A model generated the notes under the pieces. The model was not told the origin of the DNA. It was given only the letters and a program-made list of their open reading frames with translations, and did no database searches. The translations under genes and the position numbers were made by a program. Below, in pieces: positions 35,125 through 46,786 of a stretch of 64,000 bases of DNA. Positions within the stretch are counted from its first letter, which is position 1, and each line of letters opens with the position of its first letter. The stretch is from the NCBI RefSeq assembly GCF_964656455.1, contig NC_135722.1, positions 89,275,313 through 89,339,312 of the forward strand, written 5' to 3'. The DNA is from Halichoerus grypus (Eukaryota > Chordata > Mammalia > Carnivora > Phocidae).

Positions 35125-35376
35125 ATTGGTTTTACTTTCTTTTTGAAAAACGGTTTTATTTATTTACTTATTTTAGAGAGAAAGAGAGCGTGAGCAGGGG
35201 AGGGGCAGAGGCAGAGAGAGAGAGAGAGAATCCCAAGTAGACTCTGAGCTGAGCCCGGAGCTCAGTGGGGTAGGGGGCTCAATGTCAAGACCCTGAGATC
35301 ATGACCTGAGCTGAAACCAAGAGTCCAATGCTTAACCGACTGAGCCACCTAGGCACCCCGTATTGGTTTTACTTTC
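35125..35376 (-). mobile_element. SINEC, antisense, in L2
   Basis: Antisense CAN SINE (about 35140-35361) with a GA-rich centre, ending 'gagccacctaggcacccc'. An exact 15-base TSD attggttttactttc lies at 35125-35139 and 35362-35376. Confidence 0.97.
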
Positions 35377-35518
35377 AAAATGTATTTCAATCCTCTCCAA
35401 CTTCATGATGATTGCATTAATCCAAACCACCATCCCCTTTTCTCCAGATTACTATTTACATGGCAGGCAAGGTGATTGCTTAGAACTATACATCAGATTG
35501 CATCGCTCTTTGAATTAG

Positions 35519-36003
35519 ACTCTCAACACTGTTTTCCAGAGTGGCTGCACCAGCTTGCATTCCCACCAACAGTGTAGGAGGGTTCCCCTTTCTCCGCATC
35601 CCCGCCAACATCTGTCGTTTCCTGACTTGTTAATTTTAGCCATTCTGACTGGTGTGAGGTGATATATGTTAAAAAAAAAAAAAAAAAAGAAGCAAGAGGG
35701 GAAGAATGAAGGGGGGGAAATCGGAGGGGGAGACGAACCGTGAGAGACTATGGACTCTGAAAAACAAACTGAGGGTTCTAGAGGGGAGGAGGATGGGGGA
35801 TGGGTTAGCCCGGTGATGGGTATTAAGGAGGGCACATTCTGCATGGAGCACTGGGTGTTATACGCAAACAATGAATCATGGAACACTCCATCAAAAACTA
35901 ATGATGTAATGTATGGTGATTAACATAATAATAACAAAAAAATAAAAAATAAAGTCTTTTCCTACCACTAAAACAAACAAACAAACAAAAAACTCTCAAC
36001 ACT
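35519..36003 (+). mobile_element. Young L1 with 5' inversion (twin priming)
   Basis: The insertion is 35531-35991 within the 12-base TSD actctcaacact (35519-35530, 35992-36003). Its first part (35531 to about 35668) is ORF2 3' sequence in reverse ('gtggctgcaccagcttgcat', 'cccaccaacagtgtaggagg'). Its second part (from about 35669) is forward 3' UTR ('gagagactatggactctga', 'gagcactgggtgttatacgc'). After the normal A-rich end, an extra 'taaagtcttttcctaccac' segment and a second A-rich tail follow before the TSD. Confidence 0.93.
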
Positions 36004-36539
36004 ATCCCATTCAAATAAAATCCAAACTTGGTTAGGTAGCCTACTTCTTTTTCCTTCCAGTGTGTCTTCTCTTTACTAACTATGCTTGAATTCTACAGCC
36101 TACCCTTTATTTCTGAGCATGCAAACCCTTTCCCATCTCTGGAAATTTGCATTATTGACACAGTATTATTGAAACACTCTTCCTCCTGCTTTATGCAGTT
36201 CTGATACCTCCTTCAAAGACCGACTTGGACAGCACCTTTTCGAAAAATCCATTGCTGACCATTTTATTTTAAATGGCTTTCTCCAGTTATTCTCTATCTC
36301 ACCATTCTCTTTATAGCCTTCATAATATCAGCATAATCTATAAATAGACAAGGTATTATTTGTGCACGTTTGTTTGTTGGTCTCCCCCATTGGTAACTAA
36401 ACTTCAGGGGAATATAATCTTTATCTTCTTCCTTGCTATATTCATGTCACTTCTCATACAGTAAGTACTCAAATGTTTTTGACTGACTGGATGAATAAAA
36501 TGAATGAATGAATGAAGGGATGGAAGGATGAATCATGAT

Positions 36540-38170
36540 ATGTTGATAGATTGAATACTCTGTAAGGTAGGCGACATATCAAATCCCTGAATAAAATCTG
36601 ACAAATGAATAGCCTACAAAATATGAAATGAAAATGTTGATCTTGTTTTCAACTGACCCCCAACTTTCCCACAGATCGCTGAGCCCCCTTTGGAAGTTAA
36701 AACCACAACACTCTCTTTCTAGGTAGGTTTCAGAGTGAAGGCACAAAGAAACTCTGGACATCTGATGAGCCTGAGGCAACCAGGGAGAATGGCAGTCAGA
36801 GGAAAATGCCCCTTCCACCAGAAAAAATGTCTCCAGTCAGCCTTCAGGTTCCTGAATGATCACAGCACTGGAGGCTCCACTTGGAAGATTTTAATCTGAG
36901 AAAAATGGTTTAATACATAACATGCTGTGGGGATATTTGTTTGGGAGCAGATTGAGCTTAAGTCAAATACCCTGCATTTACAAATCCAACTGATTAATAA
37001 ACAGCCACAGAATTTTGCTCTTTCTCTACAATACACTCAGGAAAATGGATGGATTTTATTATTCTACTTATTATTTTTTATCAGCAAAAGTAAAAAAAAA
37101 AAAAAAGTGATTTCACCCATCACTCCTAAGCTGTAAAATAAGAGAAACAGTATGATTATATATTGCTGGAAAAAAGATGCAATTGTAGAGAATTATAAAT
37201 CATATTCTTTTGTTTGGTTGGCATTTTTTGTTTGTGTCTAATGCAAAGAGCAGGAGATTTACCATAATTTGCGATCTATAACCTGCAGTACGTGTGACAG
37301 GAGAAAAAAAAATCTATTAGCAAAAATGAGTTTTGCTGCCTTTCTGGGCCGAAAGCAAAATAGCACCAGGTTGAAATATTCATCTATTTCTCTTGCCAGG
37401 GTTTATTCCTTTTAGTGACAGTCGTCTACCCTTAAAAAACAAACAGACACGTCTGCCCTTAAAAAAACAAACAGACACAACTACCCTCAAAAAACAAAAA
37501 GACAAACAAAAACTCTTAGGGATTTTCTCAAAATGATATTGGTCAAAATACAAAGCTTTGTCTCCTGGGCTGGACTTTGCAGTTCATTACTAACTGCAGT
37601 GATATACTTCTTTCTAAGGAGAAAAAAAGATGACTTCCCTTAGGTTTTGTTTGTAAAACAAAATGTGGGTGACCAAGTGTATTCTGCACAGATTCGGAAA
37701 GGAGGAAAATACAACTGGGAAATGCACCCACAGCATTATATGTACCCAAGGTAGGAATACTGTATGGAAAAGAATTCTTCAATTGGGTTTGCATATGCTC
37801 TGCATTCTGAAACCACATTTCATGGCAGTATTCAAGCCTGTAAGAGAATAATGCTTGAATAAATGAGCAGGTTTTGTGATCATTTTCTCTGTGCCATTTT
37901 CTCTGTATCCATTCAGGGCAAGTCAAGGGGATATATATTTAAATGTTAGTATAAAATCTTTAAACTAGACAATTGGAAAGTCGTTTAAGCTCTGAGGATA
38001 ATAAGATATGAGACCATGTTCCTAAGAGACTCTTGATATTATAATCCATTCCAAATAATTTTAGTTTTGTGTTATATATTCAATGACATACTCCAGGGCA
38101 GATATAAAACAAGTAAACCCATATGTCTCTTTGTGTGTGATCTATTCATTTACATACAAAGTTGCACTGA
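36540..38170. other. Unassigned; candidate conserved stretch
   Basis: 1.6 kb with no repeat I can name apart from the small triplication below. 37140-37430 carries an octamer-like atgcaaag at 37241, 'ttaccataatttgcgatcta' and other compact motifs. No coding exon is seen. Confidence 0.3.
37429..37507 (+). repeat. Three-unit degenerate tandem repeat
   Basis: Three units of about 27 bases, each starting ccct(t/c)aaaaaa and continuing acaaacagacac. Unit boundaries are at about 37429, 37456 and 37484. The third unit is the most diverged. Confidence 0.85.
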
Positions 38171-38173
38171 AAT

Positions 38174-38193
38174 ACACACACACACACACACAC
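38174..38193 (+). repeat. (CA)n microsatellite
   Basis: A CA run of about 10 units. Confidence 0.95.
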
Positions 38194-38235
38194 GTAGTAA
38201 AGATACTTACAATAAATGGTCAGAATGGATAGAGA

Positions 38236-40705
38236 TATTTGATTTTTATGCCTTTATTGCTTAGAGCAATTTCAGTTTCACAGAAAAATTAAGGGAAAGG
38301 TACAGAGATTTTCCACATATCTCCTGATCCCATACATTCATAGCCTCCCCTATTGACAACATCCCCCACCAGGATGCTACATTTTGTTTTAACTGATGAA
38401 CCTACGCTGACACATCATAATCACCCAAAGTCTATAGTTTACATTACAACTCCTTCTTGGTGTTGTACATTCTATGGCTGGACAAATGTATAGTGACATG
38501 TATGCACCATTATAGCATTACATGGAGTATTATCCCTGTCGTAAAAATCCTCTGTGCTCTGCCTATTCCCTTCAGCCCCTGGCAACCACTGATCTTTCTG
38601 CTGTCTCCCCAGTTTAGTACTTTCCAGAATGTCATATAGTTGGAATCATACAGTATTATAGCTTTTTCAGATTGGTTTCATCCATTTAGTAACATGCATT
38701 TAACTTTCCTCCATGTCTTTGCATGGCTTAATAGCTCATTTCTCTTTGTGATGAATAATATTCCATTGTCTGGAGATACCACAGTTTATTTATCCACTCA
38801 CCTACTGAGGACATCTTGGTTGCTTCCAAGTTTTGCCATTATGAATAAAGCTGCAACACACATCGATGTGAATGTTTTTGCGTGGACGTAAGTTTTCAAC
38901 TCCTTTGGGTAAATACCAAGGAGCATGACTATTGGGTCATATAGTAAACTGCCAAACTCTTTTCCAAAGTGGCTGTACCATTTTTCATTCCAATCAGCAA
39001 TGAATGCAAGTTTCCATCACTCCACATCTTCACTGGCATTGGGTACTGTCAGTGTTCCAGGTTTGGGCCATTCTAATAGGTATGTAGGGATATCCCATTG
39101 CTGTTTTAATTTTCATTTCCCTGATGACATATAATGTGGGGCATCTTTTCATATGCTGTTTGCCATTTGTATATCTTCTTTGGTAAGGTGTCTGTTAAGG
39201 TCTTTGGCCCATTTTTTCACTGAGTTGTTTGTTTTCTTATCATTAAGTTTTAAGGCTTCTGTGTATATTTCGGATAACAGTCCTTTATTGGATGTGTCTT
39301 GCAAATACTTTCTCCCAGTCTGTGGCTTGTCTGCCCATTCTCTTAACATTGTCTTTCACAGAGCAGAAGATTTTGATTTTAATTTTAAGGAAGTCCAGAC
39401 TATCAATTATCCACTCATGGATCGTACCTTTGGTGTTGTATCTAAAAAAGCATCGCCATATCCAAGGTCATGTTTCCTCCTGTGTTATCTTCTAGGGATT
39501 TTATAGGTTTTTGTTATACGTATAGGTCTATGACCCATTTTGAGTTAATTTTTGTGAAGGATGTCAGGTCTATGTGTAGATGCATTGTTTTGCATGTAGA
39601 TGTCCAGCTGTTCTGGCATCATTTGTTGAAGAGACTATCTTTGTTCCACTGTATGAAGCATGGGATGTATCTCCATTTACTTAGTTCTTTGATTTTGTTC
39701 ATCAGAGTTTTATAGTTTTCCTCATATGAATTTTGTACATACTTTGTTAGACATCAACCTAAGTATTTCATTTTTGGAAGTGGTAATATAAGTGGTATTC
39801 CTTTTCTTTCATTTCAAATTTTACTTGTTCATTGTTGGTATATAGGAAAATGATTAACTTTTGTATATTAACCTTGAATCCTACAACATTGTCGTAATTG
39901 TTTATTAGTTCTAGGTTTTTAAAATTGATTCTTTTGGATTTCCTGCATAGATAATTCCTTCATTCCTGTGAATGAAGAGTTTTATGGCTTCCTTCCCAAT
40001 CTGTATATTTTTCCTTTTCTTTTCTTGCCTTATTGCATTAGCTAGAATTTCCAGCTCAGTGTTGGAAAAGAGTGGCAAGAGGACACATCCTCACTTTGAA
40101 CTTGATCTTAATGGGAAGGTATACCATTAAGTATCATTCCCACCATTAAATAAGATGTTAACAATAGGTTTTTTGTAGACATTCTTTATCAAGTTGAGAA
40201 AATTCCCCTCTATTCCTAGTTTACTGAGAGTTTTTGTCATGAATGGATGGTTGGGTTTTGTCAAATGGGTTTTTCTACATCTGTTGATGTGATCATGTGA
40301 TTTTTCTTTTTTATCCTGTTGATGAGATGGTTTATATTAATTGATTTTCAAATGCTGAAATAGCTTTGCACCTTGCACACCTGGATAAATCTCACTCAAT
40401 TGTGGTCTGTAATTTTTATACATTTTAAAATTCAATTTGCTAATATTTCATTGAGGATTTTTGCATCTATGTTCACTAGATGTATTTGTCTTCAGTTTTC
40501 TTTTTTTGTAATGTCTTTGTCTGATTTTAGTATTAGGGTAATGCTAGTCTTATAGAATGAGTTAGGAAGTATTCTCTGTGCCCCTTTCCTCTGGAAGAGA
40601 TTGTAGAGAATCAGTTTAAATTCTTCCTTTAATGTTTGGTAGAATTCACCATTAAGTCCAACCAGGCCTGGTGCAATACTTGAGATTTTTATGGCAAAAT
40701 GAGTT
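38236..40705 (-). mobile_element. Old L1 (L1M-type), antisense 3' half
   Basis: Antisense L1. The 3' UTR is on the left (38236-38640: 'acattctatggctggacaaa'). ORF2 follows on the right with 'ccattgtctggagataccac', 'gtgtctgttaaggtctttgg', 'gcaaatactttctcccagtc' and, near the RT region, 'ctggaagagattgtagagaa'. It is 5'-truncated near 40705, with frameshifts throughout. Its 3' UTR is related to that of the L1 at 14740-19515, in opposite orientation. Confidence 0.9.
39149..39349 (-). pseudogene. L1 ORF2 C-terminal remnant
   Basis: A 66-codon antisense piece of the L1. It shows [19 protein letters not shown], then [20 protein letters not shown], a conserved stretch of the ORF2 C-terminal side. 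No longer frame survives. Confidence 0.8.
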
Positions 40706-41162
40706 TTAGTTGTGTGTGATATGATAGAAATTTGACAGGATAAAAGCCATAAAAGGGTTAAGTTTTGTTGGTTCTGAGGAAGCCAATATTAAGCATGATA
40801 TCCAACCTGTGATCTAAAATCGGATATATGCTGAGGTAGAAGGGGGAGTTAACAGAGGAAGACAAATGCTAAAAGTTACCTAGGAACTGACAAGAGTCAA
40901 GCAGGAGGTCTTTTGTTACAAAAATGAGCTGAGGGTAAATAACTAAGAAAAGTACCAGAAGAACCTGAAGAGCAGTAGCAAACAATATTTTGGCACAATC
41001 CAGCATAATCTTCCTGAATTTTATTCTCTATTGTAGAACTGCTCTCATGCTAACTCTGGCCTTCTATAGGGCCACCTATACCCTGATTGTTTTGAAGGTT
41101 AATGGGTTAATTGCTGGTTTGGTATGAGTTGGTTAAATCAGGAGAAGGCTTACTTTTGAGTA
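40706..41162. other. Unassigned sequence
   Basis: No feature that I can name. The sequence starts immediately after the truncated end of the antisense L1. Confidence 0.25.
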
Positions 41163-41190
41163 AACACACACACACACACAAACACACATG
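41163..41190 (+). repeat. (CA)n microsatellite
   Basis: A CA run interrupted once (cacaaacaca). Confidence 0.9.
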
Positions 41191-41225
41191 CCATCGACTC
41201 TCAAGCACTTTAACTCAAATAATTT

Positions 41226-41838
41226 TTATTAGTTTCCTATTGCTCTGGTAATCTATTTCTGTATAACAAACCAACTGAAAACTTCTAAAAAAATATACCC
41301 ATGGAACCTAGGGGTAAGGCATTTGGACAGGGCATAGAAGAAATGGCTTTTACAATCACATGATATCTGGGACTTCAATTGGAAAAATTCAGACTTTGGG
41401 TGAGTTGTTGGCTGGGGCTTGGAATGATCTGGAAGGCTTTCAAGCATGTCTGGCAGTTGATCCTGGCTGCTCGCTGGGACCTCAGGTAAACTGTCAACAT
41501 GGCCTTTCCAAGTGGTCTCTCCCAACATGGGCTAGTTAGGCTCCTTCCCAGCCTGGATGCTGGATTCCAACAACATGTGCTCCAAGAGAACAAGGTGGAA
41601 GTGCATAACATGTTTATGATGTAGCTTCAGAAATCACATAGTCTCACTTCTGAAATATATTCTTTATTGGTTGTCTCTGTTAAAAAGTTCTTTCCAGATT
41701 CAAAAAAAGGGACATAGATACCACCACTTGGCGGGAGGAATGTCAAGGTCCTATCAGAGAAAAGTATGTGGGATACAAGATATTGTCATGGCCATCTTTG
41801 GAAATACAAGCTACCACGCTAGCAAATCAGTAGAAAAA
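41226..41838 (-). mobile_element. MaLR-type LTR, antisense (tentative)
   Basis: Starts 'ttagtttcctattgctctgg', a typical antisense end of MaLR LTRs. It continues 'gagttgttggctggggcttg', 'gggacataga..ccacttgg', 'aggaatgtcaaggtcc' and 'catggccatctttggaaata'. This is a solitary LTR of an ancient ERVL-MaLR element by its order of phrases. No internal genes. Subfamily not assigned. Confidence 0.5.
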
Positions 41839-43689
41839 ATGCCAATAATTTACTAAGAATAGAGTAAAATGAAATAATTTTGAGCTTCAAAAAATTTTCA
41901 ATATTGATCTGATAATGGGACATATTTAAAACTCTCTCACCCTGCAGAATTTGAAAGACTATTTCAATAAGTCAGAGTGATCATCTGTGGTTCTCTAATT
42001 TGGGGACCCCCATCTTACTACACTGTTGGGCTCTTGCTATGGACCAAACTACTGAAAGACAGAGGTGGCTTCACAGCTTGTTGCTTAAAAAGGCTTAAGA
42101 TTTGTGTGTATACTCTTCAGATTATGAAAGAAAGAAGATGGGGTATGCAGCTTTCAAAAAAGCCTGAAACTGTGATAAAAACTGTTGGAGAGAGTTTTAA
42201 ATAACCAGATCTCTTATGGAGATACTAGATCCATTCATAGAGCACACTAACTTACTTGTCCCTCCCCACAGTCTCTAAGGGATCAGGAACCTGGCTGATG
42301 GTCTTCATATCCACCTTGGGCAATACCAGTATCTCAGGAGACATGAATGCTGATCTGGACCACTTCTTCAGTATCATTGCTTTTTAGTTCCTCAAACATC
42401 ATCTCCAATGACATTTTCCATTCCACTTATGCTCCTCATTCCCATAGTTAGGTTCTACATCTTGTCATCACTCATAACTTCTCTATCTCAAAATTTCCCA
42501 TCCTTCTCTTACTATTCATCTCCAAACTCATTGAGAATTTTCATCTGTCAATCATCTACTTTCACCTAATTCTTTATTCCTCTCTTTTATTCTCTTTTTA
42601 TACATCCCAGATTACTGCTTTATTAGCCATCTCAGATTACACGGTCCATCTTTTCAATAATATTTTTACCAATGCCCTTAAACTCTGTTTTTCCCCTTTT
42701 TTAGTGATTCATTCTCCTAAGCACTTAGTCTTTTGAAAGTCAAAACCAGGAACACTCCTTTATTTCAACTCTCCCATAAGTCCTCTTGAGGTCATGCTTA
42801 AATGTGGGAAAAGAGGAAAGAAGAGAAATGCCTGGAAGGGAAAAACAAAGTTGGCTAATATTTTGCAAAGAATATCTGGCCACATGAATAATTTGAAAGT
42901 TAATTTTGCTAATTATTGTGAAGGAGAAGTTCAGTGCACTATCAGAACACATAAGAGTGATCCTAACTGTTTCCTCATCAAGGGCCCAAGGAATAGGGTG
43001 AAGGCTTCCGATTAGTAAAGCAATGATGTCCATCCTTCTCTTTACGTTTTATACTTGAAGTCAGCAAGTGTGACTCCCATCACTAAGGAAATATAGATGG
43101 CTTAGCCCCCACTCCTCTTATACAAACTTCTTTGCCTCCTGCTGGTCTGTGACTTATTTTGTTTAAGGGCTTCCCAGGAGAGTTGTTTACTTTCCTCTAG
43201 TTTTTCTCTGAAAAAGAATGATGGGTACAATATGAGGACGAAGTAAAATGAGGGAAGGAAGTGAAAGATCTCCCCAAACCCATCCTCCCCTTAGGATGAA
43301 CAGGGCTCTGCATTTGCACCCCAGCAACCCCCACCCCGAGCAACTGCAACCACAGAAATCACCATGTATGCAGGTGATGGTGTTGAACAAACCTGACATT
43401 CATCCTCTGTTGAGCTTTGACAAAGAACATTAATTTCTAAGCATAAGTAGTCTTTCTCTGGAAGTTAATGAGAGACAATTATTGTCTTCGAAGATGGAAA
43501 AAGAGACAAGGGTGATAACCTAAGTTACCATTAAGCATCAGCAGCAAATCCCGAGTCCTGACTCCAAATCCTTTTTCACTTTTCCACCAGATGATGTGAT
43601 CCATCCATGCTTGCTGACCATCAGCTGCAGATCATTGCCTTGTCCTGCAGCGAAGTCAGTACACACTGGAACCCTGTTGCCTCATCTGA
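41839..43689. other. Unassigned sequence
   Basis: 1.85 kb. 42360-42720 is CT-rich and in the style of old LINE or LTR internal sequence, but I cannot assign it. The remainder shows no repeat or exon. Confidence 0.25.
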
Positions 43690-44130
43690 GTGCCCGAGGA
43701 AAGTCTACAACCCTCTCTCTTTCAAGTTGCTCTCTTCCTCATTTATCTCTTCCCACCAAATTTGCCAGTCTCCAGGAGCTCAGAGGGGCAAGATAACTAC
43801 GAGGCCCCATCCCAGCATATGGTCTGTCAGTCGCCAACATGGGCTCGTGGTGGTTGGCCCTTCTATCTGTATTAAAAATCATAGCAATCCATTTAGGCAC
43901 CGCTGTTCCTTCCAGGCAAATGTGCAATAACACAGTTGGCCCATTAACATTGCAGCTGCATAGCAGATTAGTCACTTTGTGCCATGCCGCCTGGTTAAAG
44001 CATCCACAACCACTTACAGAATTAGGGAATGGCGCTGCTGCAATGAGCTGGTGCGCTGTTTACAATCATCCCCAGCACAGACAACACATTCTTGGTTTTC
44101 TGTGTGGGTTGGGTGGCTGAAAACATCTCC
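43690..44130. other. Candidate conserved non-coding block
   Basis: No repeat is recognised. It is GC-balanced and motif-dense: 'aatccatttaggcaccgctg', 'ccattaacattgcagctgca' with a CAGCTG E-box at 43953-43958, 'gattagtcactttg'. Four overlapping short open frames in different phases argue against a single coding frame. The regulatory role is inference only. Confidence 0.3.
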
Positions 44131-45032
44131 CACCAAGTTGGTACTTTCCATATAGCTCTAGAGTGGGAAAAAAAAAAAGAGCGTAACTGATGCTCATCCT
44201 GCTCTCCACTGGGATTCTCCATTGAGTTAAAAAAAAAAAAAAAGGTTGGTTTCATCAACTGTCCCGAGAAAATAGACTGATAACTTCCTCAGTTAAACTC
44301 TGGCTTCATAAATTCAGGGCTTGTGATTGGCTATAGTGGATCCTGAAGCCTCCTCAGGACAAGAACTTTGTGTGATTTTCCTTCTGCAGCATTTAACAAT
44401 ATGGCATATGCTATTAGGCTCTTTGATTTTAATTTATCCTGAGAAACACATTCTCCTTTCATACAAATATTTTATAGACATCTATGGATAAACGTTTTTA
44501 AAGATTTTAGGATAAATGGAATGCAACTGTGCAGAAGCTACTTACATTTTCACTATGTGTCTTAAGTAGAAGGAAGAAATGCTCTTGGCACAAAGGCTGA
44601 GCGTATTTCCAAACCTTCCCTGGTGTTGGCTTCTTTGGCCCTCTCTGGGATGTGCAAGGTACAATGTGAAGTAGCTTCAAGTGCAAAAATAACTAATAGC
44701 ATACAAAGGAGTTGGGCCAAACATGGCAAATAGCTTGTCCCAGGGTTTAAACTGAACACGAGTCACACTTACCACATTTCTGGTTTGGAACAAAATGAAA
44801 TATATTTCATAATAGCACACTAAACAGGAATTAAAATGAAAACTTAAAACTATATATAGTATACTAGAGTGATGGAGAAAAACAAGTCAGCTTTATTACT
44901 GGAAAAACATGCTTAAGAACTCTTTCTAAATATTTCACCACAACTGGGTTTGCTAACACCTTCCCTAAAATGACAGCCTCACCCTGTCATCACAAGACAT
45001 CACAGACAGCCCTTGAATTGATCTGCTCGGGC
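44131..45032. other. Unassigned; two poly(A) tracts
   Basis: Contains A-runs at 44167-44178 and 44229-44243 without an obvious retrotransposon in front of either. No coding evidence. Confidence 0.3.
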
Positions 45033-45372
45033 TGCCATAACAAAATACCACACGCTGCCTGGCTTAAACAACATACATTACTTTTCTCATAGCTCTGGAG
45101 ACTGGAAGTGCCAGGACAAGGTGTCAGAAGGTTTGGTTTCTTTTCACGTCTCTCTCCTTGGCCATCCTCATGTGGTCCTTTCTCTGCTTGTGTCTGTGTC
45201 CTAAATCCTCCCTTTTTATAAGCACACCAGTCAGATTGGAGTAGAGCCCACCCTCACAGCCTCATTTTAACTGAATCACCTCTTTAAAGGCCGTCTCTCC
45301 AAATACGGTCACATTCTGAGGTGCTGGCGATGAGTACATCTGGATTTTGAGGAGGCGAAATTCAGCCTACAA
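45033..45372 (-). mobile_element. MLT1-type MaLR LTR, antisense
   Basis: Clear antisense MLT1 order: 'gggctgccataacaaaatac', 'ggcttaaacaacatacatta', 'tctggagactggaagtgcca', 'cttataagcacaccagtcag' type (here 'ttttataagcacaccagtca'), 'cctctttaaaggccgtctc', 'tccaaatacggtcacattct', 'aattcagcctacaaca'. It is an ERVL-MaLR solitary LTR with no coding region. Confidence 0.85.
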
Positions 45373-45436
45373 CAACCCTCCACGAGTGCAAACTGTTCAC
45401 TACAAGGAAGAGCAGAGGAGGTGTTTTTCCTGGGGA

Positions 45437-45618
45437 CAGTCTAGCTCATTGTGTCTCACTCCTGGTTGTGCATTAGGGCCAGCCAGGGAACTTTTAAAAC
45501 CATCAACGCCTGGAGCTCTACCCCAGAGAAACTAAGACCTAATCTCTGGGACTGGAGTCAAGACATGAGCATTTTCTGGAAGTCCACTAGATGATGATGG
45601 TGTACATTCAACACTGAG
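45437..45618 (+). mobile_element. MER5A-like hAT MITE
   Basis: 'tctcactcctggttgtgcat', 'tagggccagccagggaactt', 'ttaaaaccatcaacgcctgg', 'agctctaccccagagaaact' and 'aagacatgagcattttctgg' follow the MER5A arrangement of terminal arms around a core. Degenerate non-autonomous DNA transposon. Confidence 0.6.
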
Positions 45619-46375
45619 ATCTAACAGAGTCACTCAAAAGAGGCAGAGAGGAAGGAACTGGGTGGGGGTACATACTCAGGTCCTTCTCCCAGTATTCCCG
45701 ATTCCATGAGGTGCTTCTCTTCTCAGGAAGATGAGTGAGTAAGGAAGGAGTCTGACCACCCCCTAAGTATTCCCTTGCCTGTGCAGGATGATGGAGACGG
45801 GGAGCCTGGCTCAGCAGAAACATATGGATTATGCGTGGTCTGGTGGGGGAGTGTCTTTCCCTCCTCCACTCCTCCTGACATCTGCAAGGGAGGTGGTGGC
45901 CGGTTTCTAATAACCTAGTCCTGCAGTGCAAGCTCTAGGCACAGCCTTCTCAAACCGGCATCTCTCACCATCTCCCTGGAGCAGCAAATTGTTCCACCCT
46001 GTCTTTGCACAGAACATTTATGGACCATGGGAAGCTGAGATTTAGTTCTCCATTCCCTGCACCCCTCTGGCTACTGGATCTCAATTCTGGGCAGCCAATC
46101 AACCCATCAGGAATCCACCAAAGCAAATCATTTTGCTTCTCCACAGCAGGCTGACTTCAGTAACCACCAAGAATTCATTACTGCTCTGGTTTGTTTACAC
46201 TCGCTAGGAACAGACAGTGCCTGTGACTTAATTTGGAGACACACATTCCCTATAAATTAGGTTTAATCTATGCTTCAAATAGATAGGCCAGCTTCAGGGG
46301 TTTCCTCTTTTTTCTCCTTTCTTTCTTTAGGGAAGTGGGTATATAGGCACCTCCTTTTACAGGCCATATCCACTC
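45619..46375. other. Unassigned sequence
   Basis: No feature that I can name. A 107-codon antisense open frame (45608-45931) overlaps the MITE edge and has no recognisable domain. Confidence 0.25.
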
Positions 46376-46393
46376 AGGAAAACAAAAAATGTA

Positions 46394-46580
46394 GGGGTGC
46401 CTGGGTGGCTCAGATGGTTAAGCGTCTGCCTTCAGCTCAGGTCATGATCTCTGGTCTTGGGATCGAGCCCCATGTCAAGCTCCTGGTTCAGCCAGGAGCT
46501 TCTCCCTCTCCCTCGGCCTGCTGCTTCCCCTGTTCATTCCCTCTCTCTCTCTCTCTCTCTGTCTCAAATGAATAAATAAA
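46394..46580 (+). mobile_element. SINEC, sense member of inverted pair
   Basis: Head ggggtgcctgggtggctcag, CT-rich middle, aaatgaataaataaac tail. It is the earlier of the two insertions, because its tail was the target of the second. Confidence 0.95.
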
Positions 46581-46596
46581 CTCTTTAAAAAAAATT

Positions 46597-46786
46597 TTTT
46601 TTTTTAAGATTTTACCTAGTTATTTGACAGAGAGAGACACAACGAGAGAGGGAACACAAGTGGGGGAGAGGGAGAGGCAGGCCTCCCACTGAGCAGGAAG
46701 CCTGATGTGGGGCTCGATCCCAGGACCCTGGGATCATGACCTGAGCCGAAGGCAGACGCTTAACGACTGAGCCACCCAGGCGCCCC
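46597..46786 (-). mobile_element. SINEC, antisense member of inverted pair
   Basis: Poly(T), GA-rich centre, 'gatcatgacctgagccgaag' and the end 'gagccacccaggcgccccc'. It is the later insertion of the pair. Confidence 0.95.

Larger units (their letters stand above)
34430..36535 (+). mobile_element. LINE-2 copy with two insertions
   Basis: Sense L2 sequence. It shows 'gtgatgcctttaaatctcatg', 'ctgctgatgactcctttata' (L2 'tatgctgatgactcccaaat') and 'ggttttactttcaaaatgta'. The 3' part has 'taccctttatttctgagcat', 'gatacctccttcaaagacc' and the end 'gtactcaaatg...(tgaa)n'. It is split by a SINEC (35140-35361) and an L1 (35531-35991). Copy B of the local duplication lies within it. Confidence 0.75.

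Noticed and set aside
35515..35886. 123-codon antisense frame
   Set aside because: It spans the inverted L1 junction and the poly(A) run. A by-product of the twin-primed insertion.
44167..44243. Processed pseudogene tails (two poly(A) runs)
   Set aside because: No cDNA-like sequence or TSD can be found upstream of either run.
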